This document shows positions 1-13,009 of a DNA stretch of 64,000 bases, piece after piece; the stretch's first letter is position 1, and every line of letters begins with the position of its first letter. The stretch is from assembly GCA_913058255.1 (NCBI GenBank), contig CAJXQU010000005.1, positions 62,001 to 126,000 of the forward strand, written 5' to 3'. The notes below the pieces were generated by a model. The model was not told the origin of the DNA. It did not search any database and was given only the letters and a program-made list of their open reading frames with translations. This DNA comes from an uncultured Pseudomonadota bacterium (GTDB lineage Bacteria; Pseudomonadota; Gammaproteobacteria; CAJXQU01). The position numbers and the translations under genes are program-made.

Positions 1-3000
1 AGAATAAACAAAATTAAGCTTGCCGGCTTTAAGTCATTTGTAGATCCCACAACCCTCAACCTACCGCATAAACGGACGGGTGTTGTCGGCCCAAATGGGT
101 GTGGTAAATCGAATGTTATCGACGCTGTACTATGGGTGTTGGGCGAAAGCTCAGCGAAGCATTTGCGTGGTGCGGCCATGTCAGATGTGATTTTTAGTGG
201 TTCCAATGCTAGAAAACCTGTAGGTCAAGCAATGGTCGAAATTATTTTTGATAATTCAGATGCAAAGATCGGTGGTGAGTATGCTAGTTATAATGAAATT
301 TCGATCAAGCGTCGGCTAGGCCGAGATGGAGTTTCAGTTTATTTTTTGAACGGTAATCGCTGTCGTCGTAAAGATATCACTAACCTTTTTCTTGGTACAG
401 GGATCGGGCCACGAAGTTATTCTGTTATCGAGCAGGGAATGATCTCTAGGGTAATTGAATCTAAGCCAGAAGAGTTACGAGTTTTTTTGGAAGAAGCGGC
501 GGGAATTTCAAAATACAAAGAGCGTCGTCGTGAGACAGAAAACCGGATTAATCATACGAAAGAAAACCTAGAGCGTTTAACCGATATTCGCGATGAACTG
601 GGTAAGCAACTGAGTCGTTTAGAGCGACAGGCGAAAGCGGCTGAGCGATATAAGGTTTTAAAAGCGGAAGAGCGGCAAACTAAAGCTGAATTGACGGCTT
701 TGTCATGGAAAGATTTCAACCAGCAGGTGGAAGGGCATACCAAGCTCATTGCTCACGGTGAAACGAATGTTGAAGCTGCGATAGCAGATGTACGTGCAGT
801 TGAGTCGAGTATTGAAAAAGAGCATCAACAACAGGTTAGTGCGAACGATCAATTTAATGAGATCCAAGGGCAGTTTTATAGTTTAGGTACGGAAATCAGT
901 GGTTTTGAGCAGGCTATACAGCATGCCAGTGAACGTAAGCAGACGATCGAACGTGATACCTCCCGTGTGAAAAGTGAACTGACAGAAGTTCAAGATCAGC
1001 AAACTAATGATCAGCAGCAACTTGAGAACACCTTAAAAGAGTTAGATGAACAGGCACCTCAACATGCTGAGTTGGTTAAAACAGAACAAGAAGCTAGTCA
1101 AAAACTAGAAGAAGCCGAACAGGCAGCGCAGGCGCGGCAGACGGAATGGGATGCTTTTCAGCAGAAAAACTCAGAACACGCTAGGCAAGAGCAAACCGAA
1201 GTCAGTAAAGTGCAGCATTTAGAGAGAACGCTGGGTAATACGGATAAGCGTATTGAGCGTTTGAATTCAGAAAAAGTTGAAATTGTTCCGGAGCAGTTGG
1301 GATTTAACCTGACCGATATGCAAACGGATCTGACCGCAGCAGACGATCTATGCGCGAAGTTAGAATACAAGCGGACAGGTTTTCAAGAACAGATTCAACT
1401 AGCTCGAGAACAGGTTCAAGCTTCATCATCTAAGTTAGATGAGCTGCGGCACGAGTCTCAAACTTTAAAAGGTCGTTTCGCCTCATTGGAGGCCTTGCAA
1501 CAATCTGCACTTGGCCAAGATCAACGCCAAGTGAATGATCTTCTGAAACAAAATGGTTTAAGCAATAGCTCCAAACTCGCACAAGAAGTCTCTGTCGAGC
1601 CGGGTTGGGAGACAGCGCTGGAAGTTGTTCTGGCTGAACATTTAGATTCACTCTGTGTTGCTGATTTAGGGCAGTTTGGCGATCAGTTAAGCGGCCTTAC
1701 AGAAGGTGCGGTTGGAGGCATTGAGAAGAAGTCTAATAACAATGCTGCGATTGTTGGAGCATCAAATGTAACGGTGCGTTTGCTGGATAAGGTCACTTCT
1801 GATCTACCGTTGTCGACATTGATGCCCGGTGTTTACGTTACAGATACTGTTGAACAGGCTTTGGAGTTTCGCTCTAAACTTGCGGCACACGAGTCGCTCG
1901 TAACTAAAAAAGGTGATCGTGTTGGTCCAGCTTGGATGCGGCTTAAGCGAGTTCAAAAAGAAGAAGCTGGTGTTATCGAACGTGAGCGTGAGATCCGTGA
2001 ATTATCCAAACGATCAACAGAACTAGAATCTGAGATTGAGGAGTTGACCTCCAGCTTAAAAGAGAACCGTGAACGTCGTGGTGGGCTGGAAAGTGAAGCT
2101 TCTGATTTGAACCGGCAGATGGATCAAGCACAACGTAATCGTGCAAAGCTAGGATCTGAACTGGCAGCAAGCCAAGCAAGGTTTGAACAGGCTCGCGCAC
2201 GTCTCTCTCATATTGAGGAAGAACTTGATGAGCTGTTGAAGACTCGAGAATCGGAAAACTCTGAACTAGAGATGACTCGCGAAAGAGTGTCAGGTTTAGG
2301 CCAAGCGACCTTGGCGCTGCAAGAGCAAAGAGAGTTACTTAGAACACAACGTGAAGAACACAACTTGAACATTATGGAGTTGCGTCAAGAATGGAGAAAA
2401 ATGCGTGATCTGACGCATGAATTGGCTTTACGTGGCGAGTCATTGCGATCAAGAAAAAATGCATTGGAGCAATCGCTGCAGCGCTATCGTATGCAACAAG
2501 ATCAATTGCAGGAGCGTATCGAAGATCTTTCGGCTGACATGGAAAAAGGTCAAGCGCCAATAGTTGAGATTCAACAGAAATTAGAAGTAGCACTGAGCCA
2601 ACGTATAACGGTTGAGACGTCGCTTAATACGGCACGGCAATTCTTGCAAGAAGTCGAGCTAAAGCTCAAAGATGGAGAACAAAAACGTCAGCAGACAGAG
2701 CAGGTTTTACAGGCTGCGCGAGAAAAGCTCGAAACGAGTCGGATGGATGCTCAAGCGGTGAGCGTTCGATTACAGGGGGTTGTTGAGCAATTGCAGGAAG
2801 CTGGCTTTGAGGCAGAAAAGCTGCTCGAAGAAATGCCGGTGGATGCATCTGAGCGTGTGTGGCAGGACAGTATTGAGACCCTCGATCGTAAAATTTCTCG
2901 TTTAGGCCCGATCAATCTAGCTGCTATTGATGAGTGCAAAGAGTTATCTGAACGCAAGGTATTTTTAGATAACCAAAATGAAGATCTTACAGAAGCATTA

Positions 3001-3519
3001 GAAACATTGGAAAGTGCGATTAGAAAGATCGATAAAGAAACTCGTGGCCGATTTAAAGATATTTATGATCAGGTTAATGCTGGATTCCAAAAAATGTTCC
3101 CACGTTTGTTTGGTGGTGGCCAAGCACACTTAGAATTAACCGGCGATGATTTATTAGAGACGGGTATTGCGGTTATCGCTCAGCCTCCAGGTAAACGTAA
3201 TAGTTCGATTCAGCTATTGTCTGGTGGTGAAAAAGCCTTGACGGCGGTATCTTTGGTTTTCTCTATATTTCAGCTCAACCCGGCTCCTTTTTGTTTGCTC
3301 GATGAGGTTGATGCGCCGCTAGATGATGCTAATGTCGTGCGGTTATGTTCTATGTTGGAAGAAATGTCGGATCAAGTGCAATTTATTTTTATTACCCACA
3401 ACAAGATTACAATGGAGATCGCACAACAACTTGTCGGTGTGACGATGCAGGAGGCTGGGGTGTCAAGGTTGGTATCAGTCGATATGGAAGAGGCTGTTGA
3501 ATTGGTGGCGACGGGATAA
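1..3519 (+). CDS. smc: Chromosome segregation protein SMC (start cut by window edge)
   Basis: SMC is the ATPase of the bacterial condensin that compacts and segregates the chromosome. The reading frame is open from base 1, and the first codons read RINKIKLAGFKSF, so only the start codon (perhaps one more residue) is missing. The Walker A motif GPNGCGKS is at about 88-111. Two long Gln/Glu/Arg-rich coiled-coil arms flank a globular hinge (about 1470-1960). The ABC signature LLSGGEKALTAV and Walker B CLLDEVDAPLDD lie near 3215-3330. The length, about 1170 residues, is normal for SMC. zipA begins 5 bases downstream, as in many gammaproteobacteria that use SMC rather than MukB. Certain family assignment. 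Confidence 0.97.
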   Translation, partial: RINKIKLAGFKSFVDPTTLNLPHKRTGVVGPNGCGKSNVIDAVLWVLGESSAKHLRGAAMSDVIFSGSNARKPVGQAMVEIIFDNSDAKIGGEYASYNEISIKRRLGRDGVSVYFLNGNRCRRKDITNLFLGTGIGPRSYSVIEQGMISRVIESKPEELRVFLEEAAGISKYKERRRETENRINHTKENLERLTDIRDELGKQLSRLERQAKAAERYKVLKAEERQTKAELTALSWKDFNQQVEGHTKLIAHGETNVEAAIADVRAVESSIEKEHQQQVSANDQFNEIQGQFYSLGTEISGFEQAIQHASERKQTIERDTSRVKSELTEVQDQQTNDQQQLENTLKELDEQAPQHAELVKTEQEASQKLEEAEQAAQARQTEWDAFQQKNSEHARQEQTEVSKVQHLERTLGNTDKRIERLNSEKVEIVPEQLGFNLTDMQTDLTAADDLCAKLEYKRTGFQEQIQLAREQVQASSSKLDELRHESQTLKGRFASLEALQQSALGQDQRQVNDLLKQNGLSNSSKLAQEVSVEPGWETALEVVLAEHLDSLCVADLGQFGDQLSGLTEGAVGGIEKKSNNNAAIVGASNVTVRLLDKVTSDLPLSTLMPGVYVTDTVEQALEFRSKLAAHESLVTKKGDRVGPAWMRLKRVQKEEAGVIEREREIRELSKRSTELESEIEELTSSLKENRERRGGLESEASDLNRQMDQAQRNRAKLGSELAASQARFEQARARLSHIEEELDELLKTRESENSELEMTRERVSGLGQATLALQEQRELLRTQREEHNLNIMELRQEWRKMRDLTHELALRGESLRSRKNALEQSLQRYRMQQDQLQERIEDLSADMEKGQAPIVEIQQKLEVALSQRITVETSLNTARQFLQEVELKLKDGEQKRQQTEQVLQAAREKLETSRMDAQAVSVRLQGVVEQLQEAGFEAEKLLEEMPVDASERVWQDSIETLDRKISRLGPINLAAIDECKELSERKVFLDNQNEDLTEALETLESAIRKIDKETRGRFKDIYDQVNAGFQKMFPRLFGGGQAHLELTGDDLLETGIAVIAQPPGKRNSSIQLLSGGEKALTAVSLVFSIFQLNPAPFCLLDEVDAPLDDANVVRLCSMLEEMSDQVQFIFITHNKITMEIAQQLVGVTMQEAGVSRLVSVDMEEAVELVATG

Positions 3520-3524
3520 CAACT

Positions 3525-6477
<2,953 letters not shown>

Positions 6478-6539
6478 CACCCATTGTTGGCGTTTGGTGA
6501 TATGCTTGGTTATGTATATAGCTAATAAACCGTTGTCTA

Positions 6540-6568
6540 TTTCAGTCTAGGGCTTAATCCGCTACAAT
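6540..6568 (+). promoter_or_regulatory. Possible weak promoter for lepA
   Basis: A TACAAT -10-like hexamer at 6563-6568 lies 17 bases after a poor -35 candidate TTTCAG (6540-6545), in the 146-base gap between ligA and lepA. The -35 match is weak and other arrangements are possible. Confidence 0.3.
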
Positions 6569-6623
6569 CCGTTGCGCGTTAACATGTCGCATACTTTATC
6601 TTTTCTAATCAAATACTTCCTCT

Positions 6624-8417
6624 ATGAAGAATATCCGTAACTTTTCTATTATTGCCCATATTGACCATGGTAAATCCACCTTGGCCGATCGTTTTATTCA
6701 AATGTGTGGGGGCTTGAGTGAACGTGAAATGGATTCGCAAGTGCTTGATTCTATGGATATCGAACGTGAACGTGGTATCACTATCAAGGCACAAAGCGTG
6801 ACTTTGAACTATAAAGCGAATGATGGAGAAACTTACGAGTTTAACTTTATCGATACGCCGGGGCACGTTGATTTCACCTATGAGGTTTCCCGCTCGCTCG
6901 CTGCATGCGAAGGTGCTTTGCTGGTTGTCGATGCGGCACAAGGAGTTGAGGCGCAGAGTGTCGCTAACTGCAATACAGCGGTTGATCAGGGTTTAGAAGT
7001 CGTGCCTGTGTTAAACAAAATTGATTTGCCAGCAGCAGAACCAGAGCGTGCAGCACAAGAAATCGAAGATGTGATTGGAATTGATGCGACAGATGCTTTA
7101 CAGGTTAGTGCAAAGTCTGGGTTGGGCGTGGATGCTCTTCTTGAGATGATCGTCGAAAAAATTCCTGCACCGAAAGGTGATCCTGATGCACCATTGAAAG
7201 CATTGATCATTGACTCATGGTTCGATAACTATTTAGGCGTAATTTCATTAGTTCGTGTTGTCGACGGTATGTTGCGTAAGAATATGAAGATCAAAATGAT
7301 GTCTACCGGACGTGATTGGGGAATTGATCGACTTGGTATTTTTACACCAAAACGAACGGATACGACGGAATTGAAAACAGGCCAAGTAGGCTGGGTCGTG
7401 GCAGGGATTAAGGAAATTGATGGTGCGCCGGTCGGTGATACGATAACTCAAACGAATAATCCAGCGACTGAAACTTTACCTGGTTTCCAAACGATGAAAC
7501 CAAACGTTTTTGCAGGACTCTATCCCATAGACTCTAGTCAGTATGAAGATTTTCGTGAAGCTTTAGCAAAATTAAGATTGAACGACGCGGCCTTGTTTTA
7601 TGAGCCAGAAGTTTCTGAAGCATTGGGGTTCGGTTTTCGTTGTGGCTTTCTTGGCATGCTACACATGGAGATTATCCAAGAAAGATTGGAACGTGAGTAC
7701 GATATGGAGCTGATCACAACGGCACCAACCGTTGTTTATCAGGTTATTAGCACGTCAGGTGAAGAGATTTTTATTGATAACCCTGCAAAACTACCCGCTG
7801 CGAACAAGATTGAAGAGATGAGAGAGCCAATGATCCAAGTGGATATTCTCGTTCCTCAGGATTATGTGGGTAATGTGATCACGCTTTGTGTCGAAAAGCG
7901 CGGAATGCAAACTAAACTTCAATATTTGGGTAATCAGGTTTCGATCGCTTATGAATTACCGATGAGTGAAATGGTATTGGATTTCTTTGATAAATTAAAA
8001 TCAGTGACGCGTGGTTATGCATCATTGGATTATCATTTTACTCGTTACAACACCGCTAAAATGGTTAAGCTTGATATTATGATCAACGGTGAGCAGGTTG
8101 ATGCATTATCTGTCATTGTACACTTGGAGAATTCACAGCGTCGAGGTAAAGAACTTGCTTCTAAAATGCGAGAAATTATCCCTAGGCAGATGTATGATGT
8201 TGCCATTCAGGCGACGATTGGTTCAAAGGTTATTGCTCGAGAAACAGTAAAAGCCATGCGTAAAAATGTGACGGCAAAATGTTACGGTGGTGATATTTCA
8301 CGTAAGCGTAAATTGTTAGAGAAACAAAAAGCAGGTAAAAAACGCATGAAACAGTTCGGATCAATTGAGATTCCACAAGAAGCTTTTATGGCTGTATTAT
8401 CGACGGGGAAATCATAA
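6624..8417 (+). CDS. lepA: Elongation factor 4 (LepA), ribosome back-translocase GTPase
   Basis: LepA is a translational GTPase that acts on stalled or mistranslocated ribosomes. The 597-residue product matches the usual length. G1 is AHIDHGKS (residues 10-17), G2 is RGITI, G3 is DTPGHVDF and G4 is NKID. The EF-G-like domains follow, with the LepA-specific C-terminal end ([17 protein letters not shown]) that binds the ribosome. lepB starts one base after the stop codon, giving the widespread lepA-lepB operon. The gene is preceded by a 146-base gap that probably holds its promoter. Assignment is certain. Confidence 0.97.
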   Translation: MKNIRNFSIIAHIDHGKSTLADRFIQMCGGLSEREMDSQVLDSMDIERERGITIKAQSVTLNYKANDGETYEFNFIDTPGHVDFTYEVSRSLAACEGALLVVDAAQGVEAQSVANCNTAVDQGLEVVPVLNKIDLPAAEPERAAQEIEDVIGIDATDALQVSAKSGLGVDALLEMIVEKIPAPKGDPDAPLKALIIDSWFDNYLGVISLVRVVDGMLRKNMKIKMMSTGRDWGIDRLGIFTPKRTDTTELKTGQVGWVVAGIKEIDGAPVGDTITQTNNPATETLPGFQTMKPNVFAGLYPIDSSQYEDFREALAKLRLNDAALFYEPEVSEALGFGFRCGFLGMLHMEIIQERLEREYDMELITTAPTVVYQVISTSGEEIFIDNPAKLPAANKIEEMREPMIQVDILVPQDYVGNVITLCVEKRGMQTKLQYLGNQVSIAYELPMSEMVLDFFDKLKSVTRGYASLDYHFTRYNTAKMVKLDIMINGEQVDALSVIVHLENSQRRGKELASKMREIIPRQMYDVAIQATIGSKVIARETVKAMRKNVTAKCYGGDISRKRKLLEKQKAGKKRMKQFGSIEIPQEAFMAVLSTGKS

Positions 8418-8418
8418 A

Positions 8419-9252
8419 ATGACAATGGATTTTTCAGCATTATTAGTAGTGCTGACTTCAGTGAGTGGTGTGGTTTGGTTACTTGATCATCTTTTCTTAT
8501 TACCCAGAAGAAAAGAAATGCTGGCATCTCCGGGTTCTGATATCGATGAAGAACTGGAGGAATCGATTATTAAGCCACCTATCTTAGTTGAATACGCACG
8601 TTCATTCTTCCCTATTTTCCTAATTGTATTATTACTACGTTCATTTCTGTTCGAACCATTTCGTATACCTTCAAACTCTATGATGCCAACACTTTTAACA
8701 GGTGATTTTATTCTTGTTAATAAGTTTAATTATGGGCTTCGACTTCCGGTAATTAATAAGAAAGTAATCCCCATAGGTGAGCCTAAGCGTGGTGATGTTA
8801 TGGTGTTTAGGTATCCTGGCGATAATAAAACACCTTATATTAAACGAGTCATTGGCTTGCCAGGTGATCGTATAACGTATAAGAACAAAACCTTAGAAAT
8901 CAATGGTGAAATTATTCCAAAAGAAAAGGCTGGGATCTATCAAGGGGTAGGGTCTGGCATGGTTATGACTGGGGCCGATTACTTGACCGAGGATCTTGAT
9001 TCTGTTTCACATGAGATCTTGATTGTTCCTAACCGTCGCCCTGATTCGCGTGAAATTTATGTGGATGAGTTTGAAGTTCCTGAAGGGGAATACTTTATGA
9101 TGGGAGATAACAGGGATAACAGTATGGATAGTCGTTTTTGGAAGACAGTTCCCGATGAAAATATTATCGGTCGAGCTTTCCGAGTTTGGATGTATTGGGA
9201 TTCTAAAAGTAAAGGTATGGACTGGGGCCGAATTGGTCAAAAAATTCAATAG
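8419..9252 (+). CDS. lepB: Signal peptidase I
   Basis: LepB removes signal peptides from exported proteins on the periplasmic side of the inner membrane. I chose ATG 8419 because GGGGA lies 9 bases upstream and an earlier in-frame ATG (8365) would overlap lepA by 53 bases; the product is 277 residues. Two N-terminal membrane segments (about residues 5-27 and 55-75) are followed by the catalytic serine S87 in IPSNSMMPTL and the general-base lysine K142 in YIKRVIGLPGD. The box E motif GDNRDNSMDSR is near residue 230. It is coupled to lepA and followed by the DUF4845 gene and rnc, a common gammaproteobacterial order. Confidence 0.96.
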   Translation: MTMDFSALLVVLTSVSGVVWLLDHLFLLPRRKEMLASPGSDIDEELEESIIKPPILVEYARSFFPIFLIVLLLRSFLFEPFRIPSNSMMPTLLTGDFILVNKFNYGLRLPVINKKVIPIGEPKRGDVMVFRYPGDNKTPYIKRVIGLPGDRITYKNKTLEINGEIIPKEKAGIYQGVGSGMVMTGADYLTEDLDSVSHEILIVPNRRPDSREIYVDEFEVPEGEYFMMGDNRDNSMDSRFWKTVPDENIIGRAFRVWMYWDSKSKGMDWGRIGQKIQ

Positions 9253-9278
9253 TGATAATAATTGGGGGTTGAAGCTAA

Positions 9279-9683
9279 ATGATATATAAAAATAAACAAT
9301 CGGGTGTGACATTCTTAGGCTTTCTTATGGTTTGTGCAGTACTCATCTTTTTTGCTTTTCTTGGTATGCGTATGTGGCCACTTTATAACGAAAAGATAAA
9401 AGTTGATCAGGCATTAGAAAATATTGCTGCTAGAGATGATGTTGAGAATATAAGTAAAGGTAAAATTGTTAATTATATTCTCCGACATTTTGAGGTTGAA
9501 GATGTTGATCAGTTTGAAAGACCTCAAGATCTAAAAGATATATTTACTGTAGAAAGAATTAAGGGAAAGAAAAAACGTTTAATGCGGATGAATTATGAAA
9601 TTCGTCGTTCTATTCTTGATGGTAAGTTAGATATTGTTTATATCTACGATAAAAGTCTCGAGATCAAAGGTGTAGGCGAATAA
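9279..9683 (+). CDS. DUF4845 family membrane protein
   Basis: A 134-residue protein with an N-terminal pseudopilin-like start (QSGVTFLGFL) and one membrane segment (residues 8-30), followed by a short soluble domain rich in Lys, Asp and Glu. The family (DUF4845) is usually found between lepB and rnc in gamma- and betaproteobacteria, as here. Its function is not known. The G-V-T-F-LGFL start resembles a type IV pilin leader, but the residue after the Gly is not followed by the usual E at position 5, so processing by a prepilin peptidase cannot be claimed. GGGGGTTGAAG lies upstream of the ATG. Confidence 0.85.
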   Translation: MIYKNKQSGVTFLGFLMVCAVLIFFAFLGMRMWPLYNEKIKVDQALENIAARDDVENISKGKIVNYILRHFEVEDVDQFERPQDLKDIFTVERIKGKKKRLMRMNYEIRRSILDGKLDIVYIYDKSLEIKGVGE

Positions 9684-9685
9684 AC

Positions 9686-10363
9686 TTGCCTTTAGATAAA
9701 CTTCAATCCACTCTAAATTATCAGTTTAATGAGCGCAGTCTTTTAGAGACTGCGCTGACACATCGAAGCGCGGGTAATCCTAACAATGAGCGGTTAGAGT
9801 TCTTAGGCGACGCAATGTTGGGAGCGGTTATTGCGAATGAGCTTTTTCATCAGTTCCCCGCTGGAGATGAAGGACAGCTAACACGATTACGTTCATCCTT
9901 AGTAAAAAAAGATACTTTAGCGAGTCTTGCACGTGAACTTGATCTTGGCAGTTTTCTTAAACTCGGAGAAGGTGAATTAAAAACGGGTGGATGGCGACGC
10001 GCATCAATTTTAGAAAACACATTAGAGGCGATTATCGGGGCTGTCTATTTAGATAGTGATTATAATCAGTGTCAGGCATTTATTCAAAATACCTTTGCCG
10101 ATTTACTAGATGCTGTCTCTCTCGAAGATATTCAAAAAGATCCGAAGACACGGTTACAAGAGTTTTTACAAGCTAGGAAAAAAGCTATTCCTATCTATGA
10201 AGTTTTGTCTTCTACGGGAAAATCTCATCAAAAAATATTCACTGTTAGTTGCCGTTTTGATGATCTTCCCGCTGCCATTCAAGGTCAAGGCGCAAGCCGA
10301 CGGAAAGCTGAACAGGCTGCCGCACAGCAAGCATTTGTTCTCCTACAGAGTAAAATTAAATGA
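9686..10363 (+). CDS. rnc: Ribonuclease III
   Basis: RNase III cuts double-stranded RNA, including the 30S rRNA precursor. The frame opens with TTG at 9686, two bases after the preceding stop; no in-frame ATG lies early enough to keep the N-terminal helix, so TTG is the likely start. The signature NERLEFLGDAMLG is at residues 32-44. The second catalytic Glu/Asp pair sits in NTLEAIIGAVYLDSD (about 110-125). A double-stranded RNA-binding domain starts near residue 150 (DPKTRLQEFLQ) and ends in SRRKAEQAAAQQAF. At 225 residues it is of normal length. It overlaps era by 4 bases (ATGA), implying coupled translation. Confidence 0.96.
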   Translation: MPLDKLQSTLNYQFNERSLLETALTHRSAGNPNNERLEFLGDAMLGAVIANELFHQFPAGDEGQLTRLRSSLVKKDTLASLARELDLGSFLKLGEGELKTGGWRRASILENTLEAIIGAVYLDSDYNQCQAFIQNTFADLLDAVSLEDIQKDPKTRLQEFLQARKKAIPIYEVLSSTGKSHQKIFTVSCRFDDLPAAIQGQGASRRKAEQAAAQQAFVLLQSKIK

Positions 10364-11265
10364 GCGAAAAATTGGAAGGTTTTGTCTGCGGAGCTGTCGC
10401 AATTATTGGACGACCAAATGTCGGAAAGTCTACTTATTTAAACCATTCGATTGGTCAGAAAATCAGCATTACTTCTCGAAAACCTCAAACCACACGTCAC
10501 CAAATTTTGGGAATTAAAACATTCGAGCAATCGCAAATTGTTTATGTTGATACTCCTGGATTACAGGTGAGTCCTGATCGTGCATTGAATCGAGGGATGA
10601 ATAAAGAAGTCATTCGAGCTGTCGCAGAAGTTGATGTTGTATTGTTTGTGGTTGAAGCAGGCAAGTGGACTGAAGCTGATGAAAATGCACTAGCCTTGAT
10701 CAAACGTGCTGAAGTGAAGATTATTTTAATTATTAATAAAGTTGATAAGGTAAAGAACAAACCTGAACTGCTACCATTTATACAAAAAATCACTGAAAAG
10801 ATGAATTTTGTTGAGGTTATACCCACTACAGCGACCAAAGGCGATAATATTCCGCTCGTAGAAAATGCGATTATAAAATTATTGCCTCATTCCGAGCCTT
10901 GGTTTTCAGAAGATCAAATTACTGACCGTAGTGTACGTTTTCTGGTGGCAGAAATGATCCGCGAAAAATTAACTAGAAAATTAGGTGATGAACTTCCGTA
11001 TCGTTTGAATGTGACGATCGAGCAGTTTAAAGAAGATGAAACGCTTGTTCATATTCATGCGACGATCTGGGTTGAAAGCAGAGGGCAGAAAAAAATCGTG
11101 ATCGGAAAAGAGGGTTCAGTTTTAAAATCCATCGGTGAAGATGCACGTTACGACATGCAGAATATGTTGGAGAAAAAAGTTTTTTTAGAGACTTGGGTTA
11201 AGATCAAAGAGAAGTGGTCGGATAATGTTAATGCCTTAAATCAATTCGGGTTAAGCAGTGAGTAA
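10360..11265 (+). CDS. era: GTPase Era
   Basis: Era is a GTPase that binds the 3' end of 16S rRNA and helps 30S assembly. The 301-residue product has G1 GRPNVGKS at residues 17-24, a G2 region SRKPQTTRH, G3 DTPG, G4 NKVDK and a C-terminal KH domain with VIGKEGSVLKSIGEDAR. One small peculiarity is Tyr after GKST, where Leu is usual. It overlaps rnc at its start and is followed 5 bases later by recO, so rnc-era-recO reads as one transcript. Confidence 0.96.
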   Translation: MSEKLEGFVCGAVAIIGRPNVGKSTYLNHSIGQKISITSRKPQTTRHQILGIKTFEQSQIVYVDTPGLQVSPDRALNRGMNKEVIRAVAEVDVVLFVVEAGKWTEADENALALIKRAEVKIILIINKVDKVKNKPELLPFIQKITEKMNFVEVIPTTATKGDNIPLVENAIIKLLPHSEPWFSEDQITDRSVRFLVAEMIREKLTRKLGDELPYRLNVTIEQFKEDETLVHIHATIWVESRGQKKIVIGKEGSVLKSIGEDARYDMQNMLEKKVFLETWVKIKEKWSDNVNALNQFGLSSE

Positions 11266-11270
11266 CTAGA

Positions 11271-12035
11271 GTGCGAGTTGAGCTGCATTCCTGTTTTTTA
11301 TTACACAAAAAGGCCTATCGCGAAACAAGCATGTTACTTGAGGTTTTTTCGCAGGAATATGGGCGTATAGGTCTAGTTGCAAAAGGGGCTGTTAATAAAA
11401 AAGTCTTGAATAGAAACTTGCAAGCTTTTATCCCATTGGAAATGGCGTGGTCTGGTAAAGGAGAGTTAGGAAGTCTGAATAACGCTGAACCCGAAGGTGC
11501 TCCCATTTTATTGGTGGGGGATAGGCTATTTATTGGTTATTACATGAACGAGTTGTTGATCAGGCTATTACATCGTCATGACCCACATCCGATGTTGTTT
11601 GATTTTTACCGAGAAGCTATCGGCCAAATGCCGAAATCGAACTGTTTAGAGTCGATCCTACGCGTATTTGAAAAGAAACTACTCGAAGAGTTGGGGTATG
11701 GACTCATACTTGACCATGACGTTGATTCTGGAAAAAATGTGCAACCCGATCTAAGTTACGATTACATATCTGGAATGGGGCCTGTCTTGATCAGTTCAGA
11801 GAAAGTTAAGGTGAGCGGCGCCAAAATTAGTGGAGAAACACTTCTGTTACTCTTGTCTGATACTCCATTAGAGAAAAAAGAGAGTCGTGTTGAGGCGAAG
11901 AGGTTGATGCGTTACGCGCTAGCTCCACTATTGGGTGATAAACCACTCAAAACACGAAAAATTTTTGAAACTATGAAATTAAATGAGGTTGTACCCCATG
12001 AAAGTAATGAGATCGATGCCACCCAGAAACCTTAA
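11271..12035 (+). CDS. recO: DNA repair protein RecO
   Basis: RecO loads RecA onto SSB-coated single-stranded DNA with RecR in the RecFOR pathway. The gene opens with GTG at 11271, 5 bases after era. The N-terminal OB fold contains FLLHKKAYRETSMLLEVFSQ and GRIGLVAKGA; an all-helical C-terminal domain follows. Length (254 residues) is normal. Its last 38 bases overlap the start of the following cupredoxin lipoprotein gene. In many relatives recO is followed by pdxJ and acpS; that pair is absent here. Confidence 0.93.
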   Translation: MRVELHSCFLLHKKAYRETSMLLEVFSQEYGRIGLVAKGAVNKKVLNRNLQAFIPLEMAWSGKGELGSLNNAEPEGAPILLVGDRLFIGYYMNELLIRLLHRHDPHPMLFDFYREAIGQMPKSNCLESILRVFEKKLLEELGYGLILDHDVDSGKNVQPDLSYDYISGMGPVLISSEKVKVSGAKISGETLLLLLSDTPLEKKESRVEAKRLMRYALAPLLGDKPLKTRKIFETMKLNEVVPHESNEIDATQKP

Positions 12036-12732
12036 CATTAAGGTGAAATGTCTTATCATTATTTTAGCTGGGCTAGCGTTAACGGCATGCTCTGAAGACA
12101 AAAGTGAGCAAGCAAAACAGCTAACAGAAGACACTGCCACCCCAATGATTGAAAGCCTTGAGAAGGTAGTTGAGGAAAGAACTGAAGCAGCAGTGGCTGA
12201 GGTTAAAGAAGTGGCCACTACAAAAACTGAAAAAATGAAGGAGACTGTTGTAGAAGTTGCAGCGCCTGTTTTGGAAGAGTCAGCTCCCATAGTTGTTCTT
12301 GATGAAGCTGAACCAAAGGTTGAAGCTGTGCCAGTATCGAAATCAATAGACGCTATAGAACCAAAAACACATATTATTAAAGCAGCGGTGACTCAGTTTA
12401 AACCGCTTGTTGTGTTTGCAAACCCTGGAGATACGATTGTTTGGCAAAATATGAATGGTCACGATACAACATCAATGAACGGAATGATCCCAGAAGGTGC
12501 TGAAAAATGGCAATCTGCAATGGGTGAGCTATTCAGCTTTACTATTGAGAAAGAAGGGGCGTATCTATACAAGTGCACGCCACATGCATCTCTAGGAATG
12601 ATGGGAGCAATTGTTGTTGGTCATTCTGATAATTTAGAGACGATTAAAGCCAGTGTTGATACAAGTGGTGAAGCTAAAGGTATGGTCAGGCGCGTCATTC
12701 GAAAATTAGAAAAAGAATTAAGCGAAAAGTAA
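11998..12732 (+). CDS. Lipoprotein-anchored pseudoazurin-type cupredoxin
   Basis: A 244-residue type 1 copper protein with a lipoprotein leader. ATG 11998 is preferred over the in-frame ATG 11983 because GAGG (11985-11988) is suitably placed; other in-frame ATGs at 12007 and 12016 are possible. The leader IIILAGLALTAC ends in a lipobox with C31. Then comes a linker of about 80 residues rich in Ala, Glu, Lys and Val, and a C-terminal pseudoazurin domain. The copper ligands are all present: His in NGHDTT, Cys and His in YKCTPH, Met in LGMMGA, with pseudoazurin spacing (38, 3, 5). The domain is highly similar to the soluble protein encoded by the next gene. The likely role is electron transfer from a periplasmic dehydrogenase while tethered to a membrane; the partner is not known. 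Confidence 0.85.
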   Translation: MKVMRSMPPRNLNIKVKCLIIILAGLALTACSEDKSEQAKQLTEDTATPMIESLEKVVEERTEAAVAEVKEVATTKTEKMKETVVEVAAPVLEESAPIVVLDEAEPKVEAVPVSKSIDAIEPKTHIIKAAVTQFKPLVVFANPGDTIVWQNMNGHDTTSMNGMIPEGAEKWQSAMGELFSFTIEKEGAYLYKCTPHASLGMMGAIVVGHSDNLETIKASVDTSGEAKGMVRRVIRKLEKELSEK

Positions 12733-12908
12733 GGCTTGAGATGAGTGAGGCTGTTTATACAATTGTTCAGTCTTCATTCATAAGCACGGATTTACTCTTT
12801 AGGCAAGAATTAGGAATCTATATTACCAGCGCCGGATTCTTGACACGCGGTCACTGACAGTAGAGTATTCAGCGTCATAAAAAATTAAACTGTTACGCTT
12901 TTCACCTC

Positions 12909-12936
12909 TTGACTAACTTAATTTAGAGGATAGAAG
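12909..12936 (+). promoter_or_regulatory. Candidate sigma-70 promoter of the soluble pseudoazurin gene
   Basis: TTGACT (12909-12914) and TAGAAG (12931-12936) are separated by 16 bases, 74 bases before the start codon. A second, less convincing candidate starts with TTGACA at 12840-12845. The 277-base gap suggests that this gene has its own strong transcription unit, consistent with the terminator placed right after it. Confidence 0.4.
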
Positions 12937-13009
12937 GTAACGTAAAAAATCAATTGGAAATGCGAAACTGTAAAGCTTCGCAATAAAAATAAATAGTTAG
13001 GAGAGTCAA

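Noticed and set aside
10110-10517. 135-codon frame across rnc and era
   Set aside because: Alternative frame of two certain genes.
12840-12866. TTGACA promoter candidate at 12840
   Set aside because: Best -10 match needs a 15-base spacing; the candidate at 12909 fits better.
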